Assembly (NCBI GenBank): GCA_938028845.1
Contig: CALIZJ010000148.1
Span: 1-11,002, forward strand
Direction: 5' to 3'
Source: an uncultured Blautia sp.
Lineage (GTDB): Bacteria; Bacillota; Clostridia; Lachnospirales; Lachnospiraceae
Length of the DNA: 11,002 nucleotides
The position numbers and the translations under genes were made by a program. Positions within the stretch are counted from its first letter, which is position 1, and every line of letters starts with the position of its first letter. Below the pieces are notes generated by a model. The model had not been told where the DNA came from. It did not search any database and saw only the letters and a program-made list of their open reading frames with translations. Positions 1 through 6,461 of the stretch are shown here, one piece after another.

Positions 1-370
1 AGTTCATTATAAAAATCTTAGATTTTTGTCTTGACAACTGAGCCACTATAAACAGGATGATAAAGGTAAGATAGTCGTTCACTGTACATTCCAGCACGGT
101 TTCCGCCATCCCGCCTGCCCCGTAAATGACGGCAAAGGGAACCGCCATGACCAGGATCCAAAGGAGGACCACAAGCGGCTGATGGGATTCCCACCATTCC
201 CCCTTGACAAGCGGCATCACCGCAATACAAAGCAGCAGTCCCGCAAATGGAATACAAAGCCATACAGGTACTGCTGCTGAGCCATCGGTGCTCTCTGCTG
301 CCCAGACATTGACCGGGCAGAGGAGAAGCACACAGAATAAAACAGTTATGATCGTTGTAAATTTTTTCAA
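1..370 (-). CDS. Putative sodium:proton antiporter-like membrane protein, N-terminal part (partial, possibly truncated)
   Basis: Reading the minus strand from TTG at 370..368 gives an open frame of 123 codons to the window edge. It begins MKKFTTIITVLFCVLLL, a signal-like segment ending near VWAAES, followed by two hydrophobic stretches around VWLCIPFAGLLLCIAVMPLV and PLVVLLWILVMAVPFAVIYG. The pattern PFAG..L.IAVMPL....WWE.HQP and the later NDYLTF resemble, from memory, the N-terminus of Firmicutes sodium:proton antiporters of the ion transporter superfamily. The TTG start is supported by GGAGGTGA at 383..376, eight bases upstream measured from GGAGG. Another frame is also open here but starts without such a site and has no membrane-protein character, so I reject it. 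After about position 50 the translation becomes polar and lysine-rich (residues about 107-123), where the family should continue with another membrane helix. The gene may therefore be cut by an insertion or rearrangement. GC is much higher than in the neighbouring genes. Confidence 0.6.
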   Translation of the reverse strand, partial: MKKFTTIITVLFCVLLLCPVNVWAAESTDGSAAVPVWLCIPFAGLLLCIAVMPLVKGEWWESHQPLVVLLWILVMAVPFAVIYGAGGMAETVLECTVNDYLTFIILFIVAQLSRQKSKIFIMN

Positions 371-375
371 AATAG

Positions 376-383
376 TCACCTCC
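376..383 (-). promoter_or_regulatory. Ribosome binding site fixing a TTG start
   Basis: GGAGGTGA on the minus strand is close to a perfect anti-16S match. It lies eight bases (counted from GGAGG) before TTG at 370..368, and decides both the start codon and the reading frame of the antiporter-like gene. Confidence 0.7.
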
Positions 384-395
384 AAAGCCATTGAA

Positions 396-423
396 ATTAT
401 AGCACATTGGAAGAAAAACGCAA
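396..423 (-). promoter_or_regulatory. Extended -10 promoter of the antiporter-like gene
   Basis: On the minus strand TTGCGT (423..418) is followed after 16 bases by TATAAT (401..396), preceded by TGC to make an extended -10 element. The predicted start of transcription is near 389, giving a leader of about 20 bases that carries the GGAGGTGA site. The gene can therefore be transcribed independently of the regulator gene ending at 433. Confidence 0.6.
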
Positions 424-432
424 AGAAGGTGT

Positions 433-1986
433 TTATTTTTTTAAATAGAGTTCTCTATAGTCTCTTGGAGTGAGTTTTGTTATTTTTTTGAACATGATAC
501 TAAAATACTGTGGCTCATTAAATCCTGTCAAATATGCTATGTCAGCAATTTTTCGCTTCGGGTCTTTAAGAAGTTCGATAGCTTTTGAAATTCTAACCTC
601 ATTTACAATTTCCGTAAAATTTTTACCCGTTTCATTTGTTATCAATGAACTTAAATAAGATGGAGACAAATATACAGTTTTGGCAACAGTAGATAAGGAT
701 AGCGCCTCTTGGTAATGGTTATTAATGTAGTTAAATATTTCATTGATCAACTGTTGTTTATTACTTGTCTTGATCGAACGGTATTCATTCAAATCCATAA
801 CTAAATTTAGATATATATCCTTTAGTTCATCTAAGGTGTCGCATCGAATGATTTTTTGAAAATTTGAATATTTTTCAAGAAGCAGCGCGGTCTGTTTGGA
901 TTCTTGCCCCACTATTTTTTGAATACATATAACCGCCGTTATAATGAAGGAGCTTTTAATCAAAGAAATATTTCCATTAAAAGAATGAATCCACTCGCTA
1001 AACAATTCAGATGCATTTTGATTGAGAATAACGCCGGAAAAATTGCTAATAAGAGATTCTATCTTATCCTGATATCGAAATACTGCATTATAATCAGCAT
1101 GCTCCAAGTCGGAATCATTATTTTTATTCAAATAAAAGTGAAGACTTTGATTACCGGAAAAAAATTTTTTTGCTAATGCAATTAAGCTTTCCGTATATGC
1201 CTGATGCAAGGTATGGTAGCCTGTTTGTTCTGCGCTGATTCCAATGGATATAGTAGTATGAAAAAAGTGGTAAATTCTTGTCTGCAGTTCTCGAAGCATT
1301 TCTGTCAAACTATCCATTGCTGCGGCATTTTTGCCTAATACAATTAAAATAAAATGTGTTTCATCCATTTTTATTGATATATATTGTTTGGATGGAATTT
1401 TTTGTTCGCAAAAAAGGGCGAGATTTTGAATACGAAATATATCATTTTCCTGGTTATCATCAAATTGAAACGTACATATGCGATAGTATTTAAAACTATC
1501 TAAAAATAACTGGAACCGGGGAGAAAATTCGCTTTTTGAATAAATGTGCCCACGTAACAAATTTCCAAGGATATATTCCTGACGATTTTCAAGAGTCTCT
1601 GTTTTTTTCTCCTCAAGAAGACTTTCTATGATTTTCTTTAAGGCATCTTCTAATTCTTTAAAATTAACAGGCTTTAAAAGAAATAATGCAGCGCCCAGAT
1701 TTAATGCGTTTTGGGCATACTCAAAATTTCTGTGCCCGGTAAGTACAATGAAATGTATAGATGGATATTTTTCCTTTATATATTTTAAAAAGGTAAGACC
1801 ATCAATTCCAGGCATAACAATATCGGAAATAATTATGTCTGGAGGGTTAGTAAGGCAAAATTCAAGCGCCTGTATACCATTCTGGGCGAGTCCTGTGATT
1901 TCGCAGCCCATATTTTCCCAGGAGAAGGCGTTATATATACTATTTAGAATTCCTTGCTCGTCTTCTGCAATTAGAATTTTTATCAT
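433..1986 (-). CDS. Two-component response regulator, receiver plus AraC-type DNA-binding domain (YesN-like)
   Basis: This 517-residue cytoplasmic protein has an N-terminal receiver domain (about residues 1-120) with acidic pocket E8/D9, phosphoacceptor D55 in SDIVMPG.DG, T83 in LTG and K105 in KPV. A middle region of about 290 residues has no motif I recognise. The C-terminal AraC/XylS domain (about 412-517) has two helix-turn-helix units, the second reading IADIAYLTGFNEPQYFSIMFK and ending TPRDYRE. This is the classic architecture of regulators of sugar ABC operons. The start is supported by AAAGGAG just upstream of ATG at 1986. It follows the kinase gene by 69 bases on the same strand, so the two are probably co-transcribed. 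A perfect TATAAT (2018..2013) in that gap has only a weak TTTATA -35, so a separate promoter is possible but poorly supported. The likely target is the divergent transport operon. Confidence 0.92.
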   Translation of the reverse strand: MIKILIAEDEQGILNSIYNAFSWENMGCEITGLAQNGIQALEFCLTNPPDIIISDIVMPGIDGLTFLKYIKEKYPSIHFIVLTGHRNFEYAQNALNLGAALFLLKPVNFKELEDALKKIIESLLEEKKTETLENRQEYILGNLLRGHIYSKSEFSPRFQLFLDSFKYYRICTFQFDDNQENDIFRIQNLALFCEQKIPSKQYISIKMDETHFILIVLGKNAAAMDSLTEMLRELQTRIYHFFHTTISIGISAEQTGYHTLHQAYTESLIALAKKFFSGNQSLHFYLNKNNDSDLEHADYNAVFRYQDKIESLISNFSGVILNQNASELFSEWIHSFNGNISLIKSSFIITAVICIQKIVGQESKQTALLLEKYSNFQKIIRCDTLDELKDIYLNLVMDLNEYRSIKTSNKQQLINEIFNYINNHYQEALSLSTVAKTVYLSPSYLSSLITNETGKNFTEIVNEVRISKAIELLKDPKRKIADIAYLTGFNEPQYFSIMFKKITKLTPRDYRELYLKK

Positions 1987-2055
1987 GTTTTCTCTCCTTT
2001 GATGTTGTAAGCATTATAATATCGTCAAAACATACGTATAAAATTATCTATAATT

Positions 2056-3840
2056 TTATTCAGATGATATTGGACAATATGGAATACGCAAACTTACCTT
2101 TGTCCCTTTAAACACTTGGCTTGTAATTTTAAAACCGTATTTATCTCCATACAAAATTTTTATTCTGCGTTGAATATTTGTAAGGGCAATGCCGTGTCCG
2201 GACTGATTTTGCGCTGCTTCCGGAGACAAAGTTAAATTTGGCTGCTGTACTTCCCGTAGTATTTCAGGAGGCATTCCATTTCCGTTATCTTCAATTATAC
2301 AGAGCAGATCATTGCTATCTTTATTAATTTTTAATGATACATAACCAGGTGTGGTTTTAGGCTCCAAACCATGGCATATGGAGTTCTCAATAAAAGGCTG
2401 GATGATCAGCTTTGGAATTTTACAATCTAAAAGTTCATCAGGAACATCAATAGAAATAGATATCTTATTATCGTACTTATTTTTTATGATGAATGAATAT
2501 TGCTGTATATATTCTATTTCCTGCCGCAAAGTAAAATTATTTTTACCGTTTGTTGAGTGTAAATCTGTCTGAAGCATATAACTCAGACTTGTGATCATAT
2601 CACATACAGGATAAGCTTCGTATTCATAAGCTTTCCAGCTTATCATCTGCAAAGTATTAAATAGAAAATGCGGATTCATCTGTGCCTGTAATGTTTTTAG
2701 CTGAGCCTCCTTTTCGGCCAGACTGGACTTATATACAGTATTAATAAGTGTATCAAGTTTTTTGAGCATATTATTAAATCCGTGGTTTATGACAACATAT
2801 TCTTTTAAAACAGTGTCTTCCGGTAAATATACAGTGAGATTTTCTTTCGACACCTCCTTCATGGCATTTACTAATTCATAAATAGGAGCAGTTAAATATT
2901 TAGATAATATAACTATGGTTATAAAAGCGGCTAATAATATTACAATAGCAAGTACATTAAAAATATACAGAATTTCCCGGAAACTGGAATATAATGACTG
3001 TTCATCTAAACTAATAATTGTAATCCAATTATCATATGGGACGATGGGAACTCCACTTCTGATATATGCATAACTATATATTTTTCCTTCTTTAGAGTAG
3101 GTACCTGTAAGCTCTGTAAAATTATCAATATCAGTATAATTTTTTCCTGCGGCTTTCAGATCTGTGGAAGATAAAATTTGCTTTTGAGAATTTATAATAA
3201 AGATCCCATCGGCATCTAAGATATTTAATGCCTCAAATTTATCTAATAAAAATTCGTGTGAAAGACGCAAAACAAGAATGCCTTGAATAGCATATGTGTC
3301 ATAATCGTAAATACAGCGAGAGACTTCCAGGCATTCTTCCTGATTATTATAAGGAAGCCAATTTAAAACAGTGGGATAAATTAAAGCATTTTGATAATAT
3401 TTACTTCTTTTTATGTTGCTAATATCTGTTGTCTTATAGCCGTACTGTAGATGACCGCTTCTATTAATTGGATATATATCCAAACATTCCAGGTAGTAGG
3501 CATCAAGGCTATCAATATCAAAGAAATTTTCAATGATATTTTGGTATTCGTATTGAAATTCGTCTGGATTATGAGAGGAATTTAAAAAATTACGTATTTG
3601 TGGGTCATCAATAATCGCTTTGATTTTTTCTTCAAAGCGTAAAAGATCCTGTGATATTCCTATATTAGTTTGCTGAATTATATTTTGATTGTAGTTCTGA
3701 GCCTGAACCCGGTATAGATTGGCATACCTGCGTGATGGTATCCAAAATAGAATTATGACTACAAAAAGAATAAGAAACATACAGGACAAAAATATTGAGG
3801 TTTTAAAATTAAGTTTCCATTTGTGATTTAAATGCTTCAT
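2056..3840 (-). CDS. Membrane sensor histidine kinase, LytS/YesM class
   Basis: This 594-residue kinase has a transmembrane helix at about 15-34 and an extracellular sensor region of about 255 residues, probably a Cache-type fold judged from length and context. A second helix at about 291-313 is followed by a HAMP linker (about 313-366). The His_kinase domain has H391 in QMNPHFLFNTLQ as phosphoacceptor. The ATPase domain shows an N-box around N486 (QPFIENSICHG), DNGNGM at 518-523 and GHGIALTNI at about 548-556. These are hallmarks of the kinase class that pairs with AraC-type regulators. Start ATG at 3840..3838 has GGAGG at 3851..3847, six bases away. It should autophosphorylate on H391 and pass phosphate to D55 of the downstream regulator. 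The ligand is unknown; its place beside a sugar importer suggests the imported sugar or its binding-protein complex. Confidence 0.93.
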   Translation of the reverse strand: MKHLNHKWKLNFKTSIFLSCMFLILFVVIILFWIPSRRYANLYRVQAQNYNQNIIQQTNIGISQDLLRFEEKIKAIIDDPQIRNFLNSSHNPDEFQYEYQNIIENFFDIDSLDAYYLECLDIYPINRSGHLQYGYKTTDISNIKRSKYYQNALIYPTVLNWLPYNNQEECLEVSRCIYDYDTYAIQGILVLRLSHEFLLDKFEALNILDADGIFIINSQKQILSSTDLKAAGKNYTDIDNFTELTGTYSKEGKIYSYAYIRSGVPIVPYDNWITIISLDEQSLYSSFREILYIFNVLAIVILLAAFITIVILSKYLTAPIYELVNAMKEVSKENLTVYLPEDTVLKEYVVINHGFNNMLKKLDTLINTVYKSSLAEKEAQLKTLQAQMNPHFLFNTLQMISWKAYEYEAYPVCDMITSLSYMLQTDLHSTNGKNNFTLRQEIEYIQQYSFIIKNKYDNKISISIDVPDELLDCKIPKLIIQPFIENSICHGLEPKTTPGYVSLKINKDSNDLLCIIEDNGNGMPPEILREVQQPNLTLSPEAAQNQSGHGIALTNIQRRIKILYGDKYGFKITSQVFKGTKVSLRIPYCPISSE

Positions 3841-3913
3841 ATGTTTCCTCCGTTTTTTATGCTGGTTAGTATTTTATGGGGAAAGAGTCAGGAAACAGAA
3901 TTTACACACAAAA

Positions 3914-3942
3914 ATTATAACAAGAAATAAACATTATTACAA
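3914..3942 (-). promoter_or_regulatory. Probable promoter of the kinase-regulator operon
   Basis: On the minus strand TTGTAA (3942..3937) is separated by 17 bases from a consensus TATAAT (3919..3914). Transcription would start near 3907 and leave a leader of about 67 bases before the kinase ATG. The region is AT-rich, so chance matches are likely; the correct spacing and perfect -10 favour it. Confidence 0.5.
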
Positions 3943-3966
3943 TTATATTTGGGAAAATTATGAACT

Positions 3967-3996
3967 TTGGCATAATATACCGGTGTATTTTATAAA
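3967..3996 (+). promoter_or_regulatory. Candidate upstream promoter of the epimerase/transport operon
   Basis: TTGGCA (3967-3972) is followed after 18 bases by TATAAA (3991-3996). The -10 lies inside the first copy of a repeated palindrome (3987-3998), so a protein binding there would compete with polymerase. The leader would be about 130 bases long. Confidence 0.4.
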
Positions 3997-4016
3997 ATCT
4001 TATGATTTTATAAAAT
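3987..4016. repeat. Perfect 13-base inverted repeat made of two copies of a 12-base palindrome
   Basis: ATTTTATAAAATC (3987-3999) is repeated as its exact reverse complement at 4004-4016 with TTAT between. Each arm contains the self-complementary 12-mer ATTTTATAAAAT, so the unit is also a direct repeat (3987-3998 and 4005-4016) with an 18-base period. A near copy with one mismatch, ATTTTATATAAT, occurs at 4071-4082 over the downstream -10. This could be an operator for the adjacent AraC-type regulator, but AT-richness makes such repeats easier to find by chance. Confidence 0.5.
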
Positions 4017-4076
4017 AAAAAAGAATTATAATTGAAAATAGTAAAATCGTCAATGTCAATACAGGAATATATTTTA

Positions 4077-4082
4077 TATAAT
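4077..4082 (+). promoter_or_regulatory. Candidate downstream -10 element of the operon, possibly activator dependent
   Basis: A consensus TATAAT lies 52 bases before the epimerase start. At 17 bases upstream the sequence is TGTCAA, a poor -35. A good -10 with a poor -35 is what one expects of a promoter that needs an activator such as the divergently encoded regulator, but no footprint can be seen. Confidence 0.35.
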
Positions 4083-4134
4083 TAAAAACAGAAAGAGACA
4101 GGAACAAACCAAACAATAGTAGGAGGGAGAAAAA

Positions 4135-5010
4135 ATGAAATACGGTATTTATAATGCCTATTGGACAAAAACATGGGAAGCAAATTACGAATATTTTATT
4201 GCAAAGGTAAAAAAGCTCGGTTTTGATATTTTGGAAATTTCATGCGCTGCATTACAGGATGCTTATACTACAGATAATGATCTTCTGGAACTAAAAAAAT
4301 GCGCAGAAGCATATGGCGTAACTTTGACAGCAGGATATGGGCCGTCAAAAAAAGAAAATATTAGTTCAGAAGATAAAAACGTGGCTGAATATGCGGTGAG
4401 ATTTTTTCAAGAACTTATTGTTAAATTAAATAAGCTTGGAATTAATATTCTGGGAGGAGGGCTTTATTCATATTGGCCATTGGATATTACAGCGCCTATG
4501 GATAAAAGAAAAGAAACAGAAAGAGCTATCAATAATATGCGTATTATTTCCAAGACCGCAGAAGCTTATAATGTGACATTGGGCTTAGAAGTTCTCAACA
4601 GATATGAAGGATATATATTGAATACATGTGAAGAAGCGGTTGATTTTGTGGACGCGGTGGATAGCCCTTATGTGAAAGTTATGTTGGATACATTTCACAT
4701 GAATATAGAAGAAGATAATATAGGGGCAGCTATCCGTTTAGCAGGAAACAGACTGGGACATTTTCACATTGGAGAGCAAAACAGGAGAGTACCAGGAAAA
4801 GGAAATATGCCATGGGGAGAAATAGGACAGTCTCTCAGAGAAATACATTACAAAGGTGCTGTTGTTATGGAACCCTTTGTAATGAGCGGCGGAATAATCG
4901 GGAAGGAGATTAAGGTCTGGAGAGATCTTGTTCCAAATGCGACAGAAGAAATATTGGATAAAGACGCAGAAGGAGCTCTTAACTTTATTAAGCAAGTATT
5001 TGAAAAATAA
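4135..5010 (+). CDS. Ketose 3-epimerase, D-allulose (psicose)/D-tagatose 3-epimerase family
   Basis: This 291-residue TIM-barrel enzyme has the full length usual for the family. It closely matches, from memory, the Agrobacterium and Clostridium allulose 3-epimerases, sharing HSYWP-like YSYWPLD (about 111-117), LEVLNR (151-156), VKVMLDTFHMNIEED (180-194), GHFH.GE.NRRVPGKG (about 208-223) and VVMEPFV (243-249). The expected metal ligands are present as E152, D185, H211 and E246. It should interconvert C3 epimers of free ketoses, such as fructose/allulose or sorbose/tagatose, with Mn or Co, in the cytoplasm; which sugar is preferred cannot be read from sequence. AGGAGG at 4121-4126 supports the start. 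As first gene of the operon it probably feeds the imported or released rare ketose into fructose metabolism. Confidence 0.92.
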   Translation: MKYGIYNAYWTKTWEANYEYFIAKVKKLGFDILEISCAALQDAYTTDNDLLELKKCAEAYGVTLTAGYGPSKKENISSEDKNVAEYAVRFFQELIVKLNKLGINILGGGLYSYWPLDITAPMDKRKETERAINNMRIISKTAEAYNVTLGLEVLNRYEGYILNTCEEAVDFVDAVDSPYVKVMLDTFHMNIEEDNIGAAIRLAGNRLGHFHIGEQNRRVPGKGNMPWGEIGQSLREIHYKGAVVMEPFVMSGGIIGKEIKVWRDLVPNATEEILDKDAEGALNFIKQVFEK

Positions 5011-5024
5011 AAATAATAAGTAAA

Positions 5025-5045
5025 TATAGTATGGCGCCAACTATA
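5025..5045 (+). promoter_or_regulatory. Stem-loop between epimerase and binding-protein genes
   Basis: TATAGT (5025-5030) pairs with ACTATA (5040-5045) around the inner palindrome TGGCGCCA (5032-5039), with one unpaired A at 5031. No T tract follows, so it is not an obvious terminator. Its position 26 bases before the next start suggests an mRNA processing or 5'-end stabilising element that would raise expression of the binding protein, or a protein-binding palindrome. Confidence 0.35.
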
Positions 5046-5071
5046 AAAATAAATCCAAGGGAGGGAAAACA

Positions 5072-6381
5072 ATGAGAAAAAGTAAAAAAATAATTTCACT
5101 CTGTTTAACTGCGGCAACGGTATTATCCTTACCGGCAACTGTTTTGGCCGAAACTGAAGAAAGTAAAACAATTACTATAGCATGGACGAATATTATGGAT
5201 AGTCAGCAGCAGATATGGGAAAAATATATTTTTGAACCATTCCAGGAAAAACATCCTGAGGTTACGATTGATTTCCAATGTCTGCCTGATCTGCAAAATA
5301 CAGTCCGTGTGCAGGTTGCGGCGGAGCTGGACCGGATATGTTCTATATGGATAGTATTGATATTCCGGATTATGCATCCACAGGCCGTGTATTAAATCTT
5401 GAAAAGTATAGAGAAGAGTATGGATTAGATGATAAAATGTTTGACTGGGCTATCCGATCATGCCTTTATGAGGATGAAATGTATGCTCTTCCGGCCTCTG
5501 TGGAAGCAACGGCAATGACATATAATAAAGAATTGCTGGATCAGTTGGGAAAAGACGTTCCTACAAACAGAGAAGAATTTGTAGATGTATGTGATGCGGC
5601 CCTGGCGGCAGATTTAATGCCAATTTCATTTGGATATTCCGGACAGACACTATTATTGACATGGCCGTATGAACATTATTTGACCTGCTATGCAGGAGGA
5701 GAAAAAACGGCGCAGCTGTTAAGAGGAGAAATTGGATTCGATGATCCGGATATTCGAGGAGCATTCGAACTTTTAAAGGCAGACTGGGATGCAGGTTATA
5801 TAAACGACAAAAAGAGCGGTGCGATTACAAACGATGAAGCCAGATCTTTATTTGCAAATCAGAAAGCAGTATTTAATTTTGAAGGACCATGGCTTATTTT
5901 AGCAGACGGAGCTGCAAAAAACTGGGACTTTGAGTGGGGGCAGTGTGCATGGCCGTCTATGAAAGACGGAACTCCAGCGGGATCTGCGATTACATTAGGA
6001 GAAGCGATTGGAATTAATGCTAATTCAGAAGTCGCAGACTTATGTGTTGAGATGATGATGGATTTCTATACCAATCAGGAGCTTATGGCTCAGGCCGTAT
6101 CAGAAGGATTTTCCACTCCCGCAGTTCCAATCGATGAGTCTGCATATCCTGCGGATATGGATGAGGATATAAAAAAGACTCTCGAAGTACAAAGCGCCAA
6201 TATGGAACTGGATTCTGTAGGATATGCTCCATGGGGATTTTTCCCTGCTAAAACAACAACTTTTATAGATGATAATTTAGATAAAGTATTTTATGACAAA
6301 ATGGATATGGATACATTTATCGAAAAAGCAAATGAAACCATTGCACAGGACTTTGAAGATGGATATGTGTTTGCGGGATAA
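5072..6381 (+). pseudogene. Sugar ABC transporter substrate-binding protein, broken by a one-base deletion
   Basis: The first frame encodes a signal peptide (cleavage likely after VLA, residue 26) and the start of a family 1 extracellular solute-binding protein, with ITIAWTN, EPFQEKHPEVTIDFQ and RVQVAA. At 5321-5325 the frame slips. Adding one G at the GG of 5323-5324 restores VAAGAGPDMFYMDS and joins the second frame without a gap, giving about 436 residues, normal for the family. Later family features include LYEDEMYALP, TAMTYNKELLD and WDFEWGQCAWPSM. As written, the product stops after 107 residues at 5395, within the N-terminal lobe, and should not bind sugar. It may be a real mutation or a sequence error. 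Unusually there is no lipobox: the only early cysteine (C11) is preceded by ISL, so the restored protein would be secreted rather than lipid-anchored. The gene has AGGGAGG at about 5058-5064 and lies between the epimerase and permease genes. Confidence 0.88.
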
Positions 6382-6384
6382 ATA

Positions 6385-6430
6385 AAAAGGCGGGGTGGGG
6401 GCTGTTTTATACAGCGCCCGCCTTTTCTTT
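6385..6430 (+). terminator. Stem-loop with T tract between binding-protein and permease genes (partial terminator)
   Basis: AAAAGGCGGG (6385-6394) pairs with CCCGCCTTTT (6417-6426), and an inner stem GCTGT/ACAGC (6401-6405 with 6411-6415) closes the loop. TTTTCTTT at 6423-6430 follows. It begins four bases after the stop of the binding-protein gene. The downstream permease gene has no clear promoter of its own in the short gap, so this is probably a leaky terminator or mRNA 3'-end protector that makes binding protein exceed permease, as is common in such operons. Confidence 0.75.
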
Positions 6431-6447
6431 AAAAGGATAAAAACGAC

Positions 6448-6453
6448 AGGAGG
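6448..6453 (+). promoter_or_regulatory. Ribosome binding site favouring a GTG start for the first permease
   Basis: AGGAGG here is eight bases before GTG at 6462 but only two bases before the in-frame TTG at 6456, which is too close. ATG at 6460 is in another frame and is followed at once by a stop, so GTG is the best start. Confidence 0.6.
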
Positions 6454-6461
6454 GATTGTAT

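Noticed and set aside
18..407. A 129-residue minus-strand frame and an 89-residue plus-strand frame (204-473) over the antiporter-like gene
   Set aside because: Both are shadows. The true frame starts at TTG 370 behind GGAGGTGA and gives hydrophobic helices and family sequence; these do not.
442..455. Perfect inverted repeat ATAGAG TT CTCTAT at the end of the regulator gene, as a terminator
   Set aside because: The loop is only two bases, the stem is short, it lies inside the coding end, and no T tract follows on the minus strand.
2023..2028. TTGACG on the minus strand as a -35 for the regulator gene
   Set aside because: No acceptable -10 is found 15-18 bases downstream; the nearby TATAAT lies only four bases after it.
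2040..2057. AAAATTA/TAATTTT inverted repeat between kinase and regulator genes
   Set aside because: The stem is all A-T and overlaps the kinase stop with no T tract. It is too weak for a terminator in such AT-rich DNA.
4738..5171. Minus-strand frames of 100 and 107 residues opposite the epimerase and binding-protein genes
   Set aside because: They are antisense to well-supported genes, with no ribosome binding sites and no recognisable protein character.
5321..5326. Programmed ribosomal frameshift in the binding-protein gene
   Set aside because: There is no slippery heptamer or clear downstream stimulatory structure at GCGGCGGAGC, and sugar-binding proteins are not known to need frameshifting. 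A one-base deletion or error is simpler.
5338..6381. The second half of the binding-protein gene as an independent gene starting at ATG 5338
   Set aside because: It has no ribosome binding site or signal peptide and begins in the middle of the conserved GPDMFYMDS segment, so it is the 3' part of the frameshifted gene.
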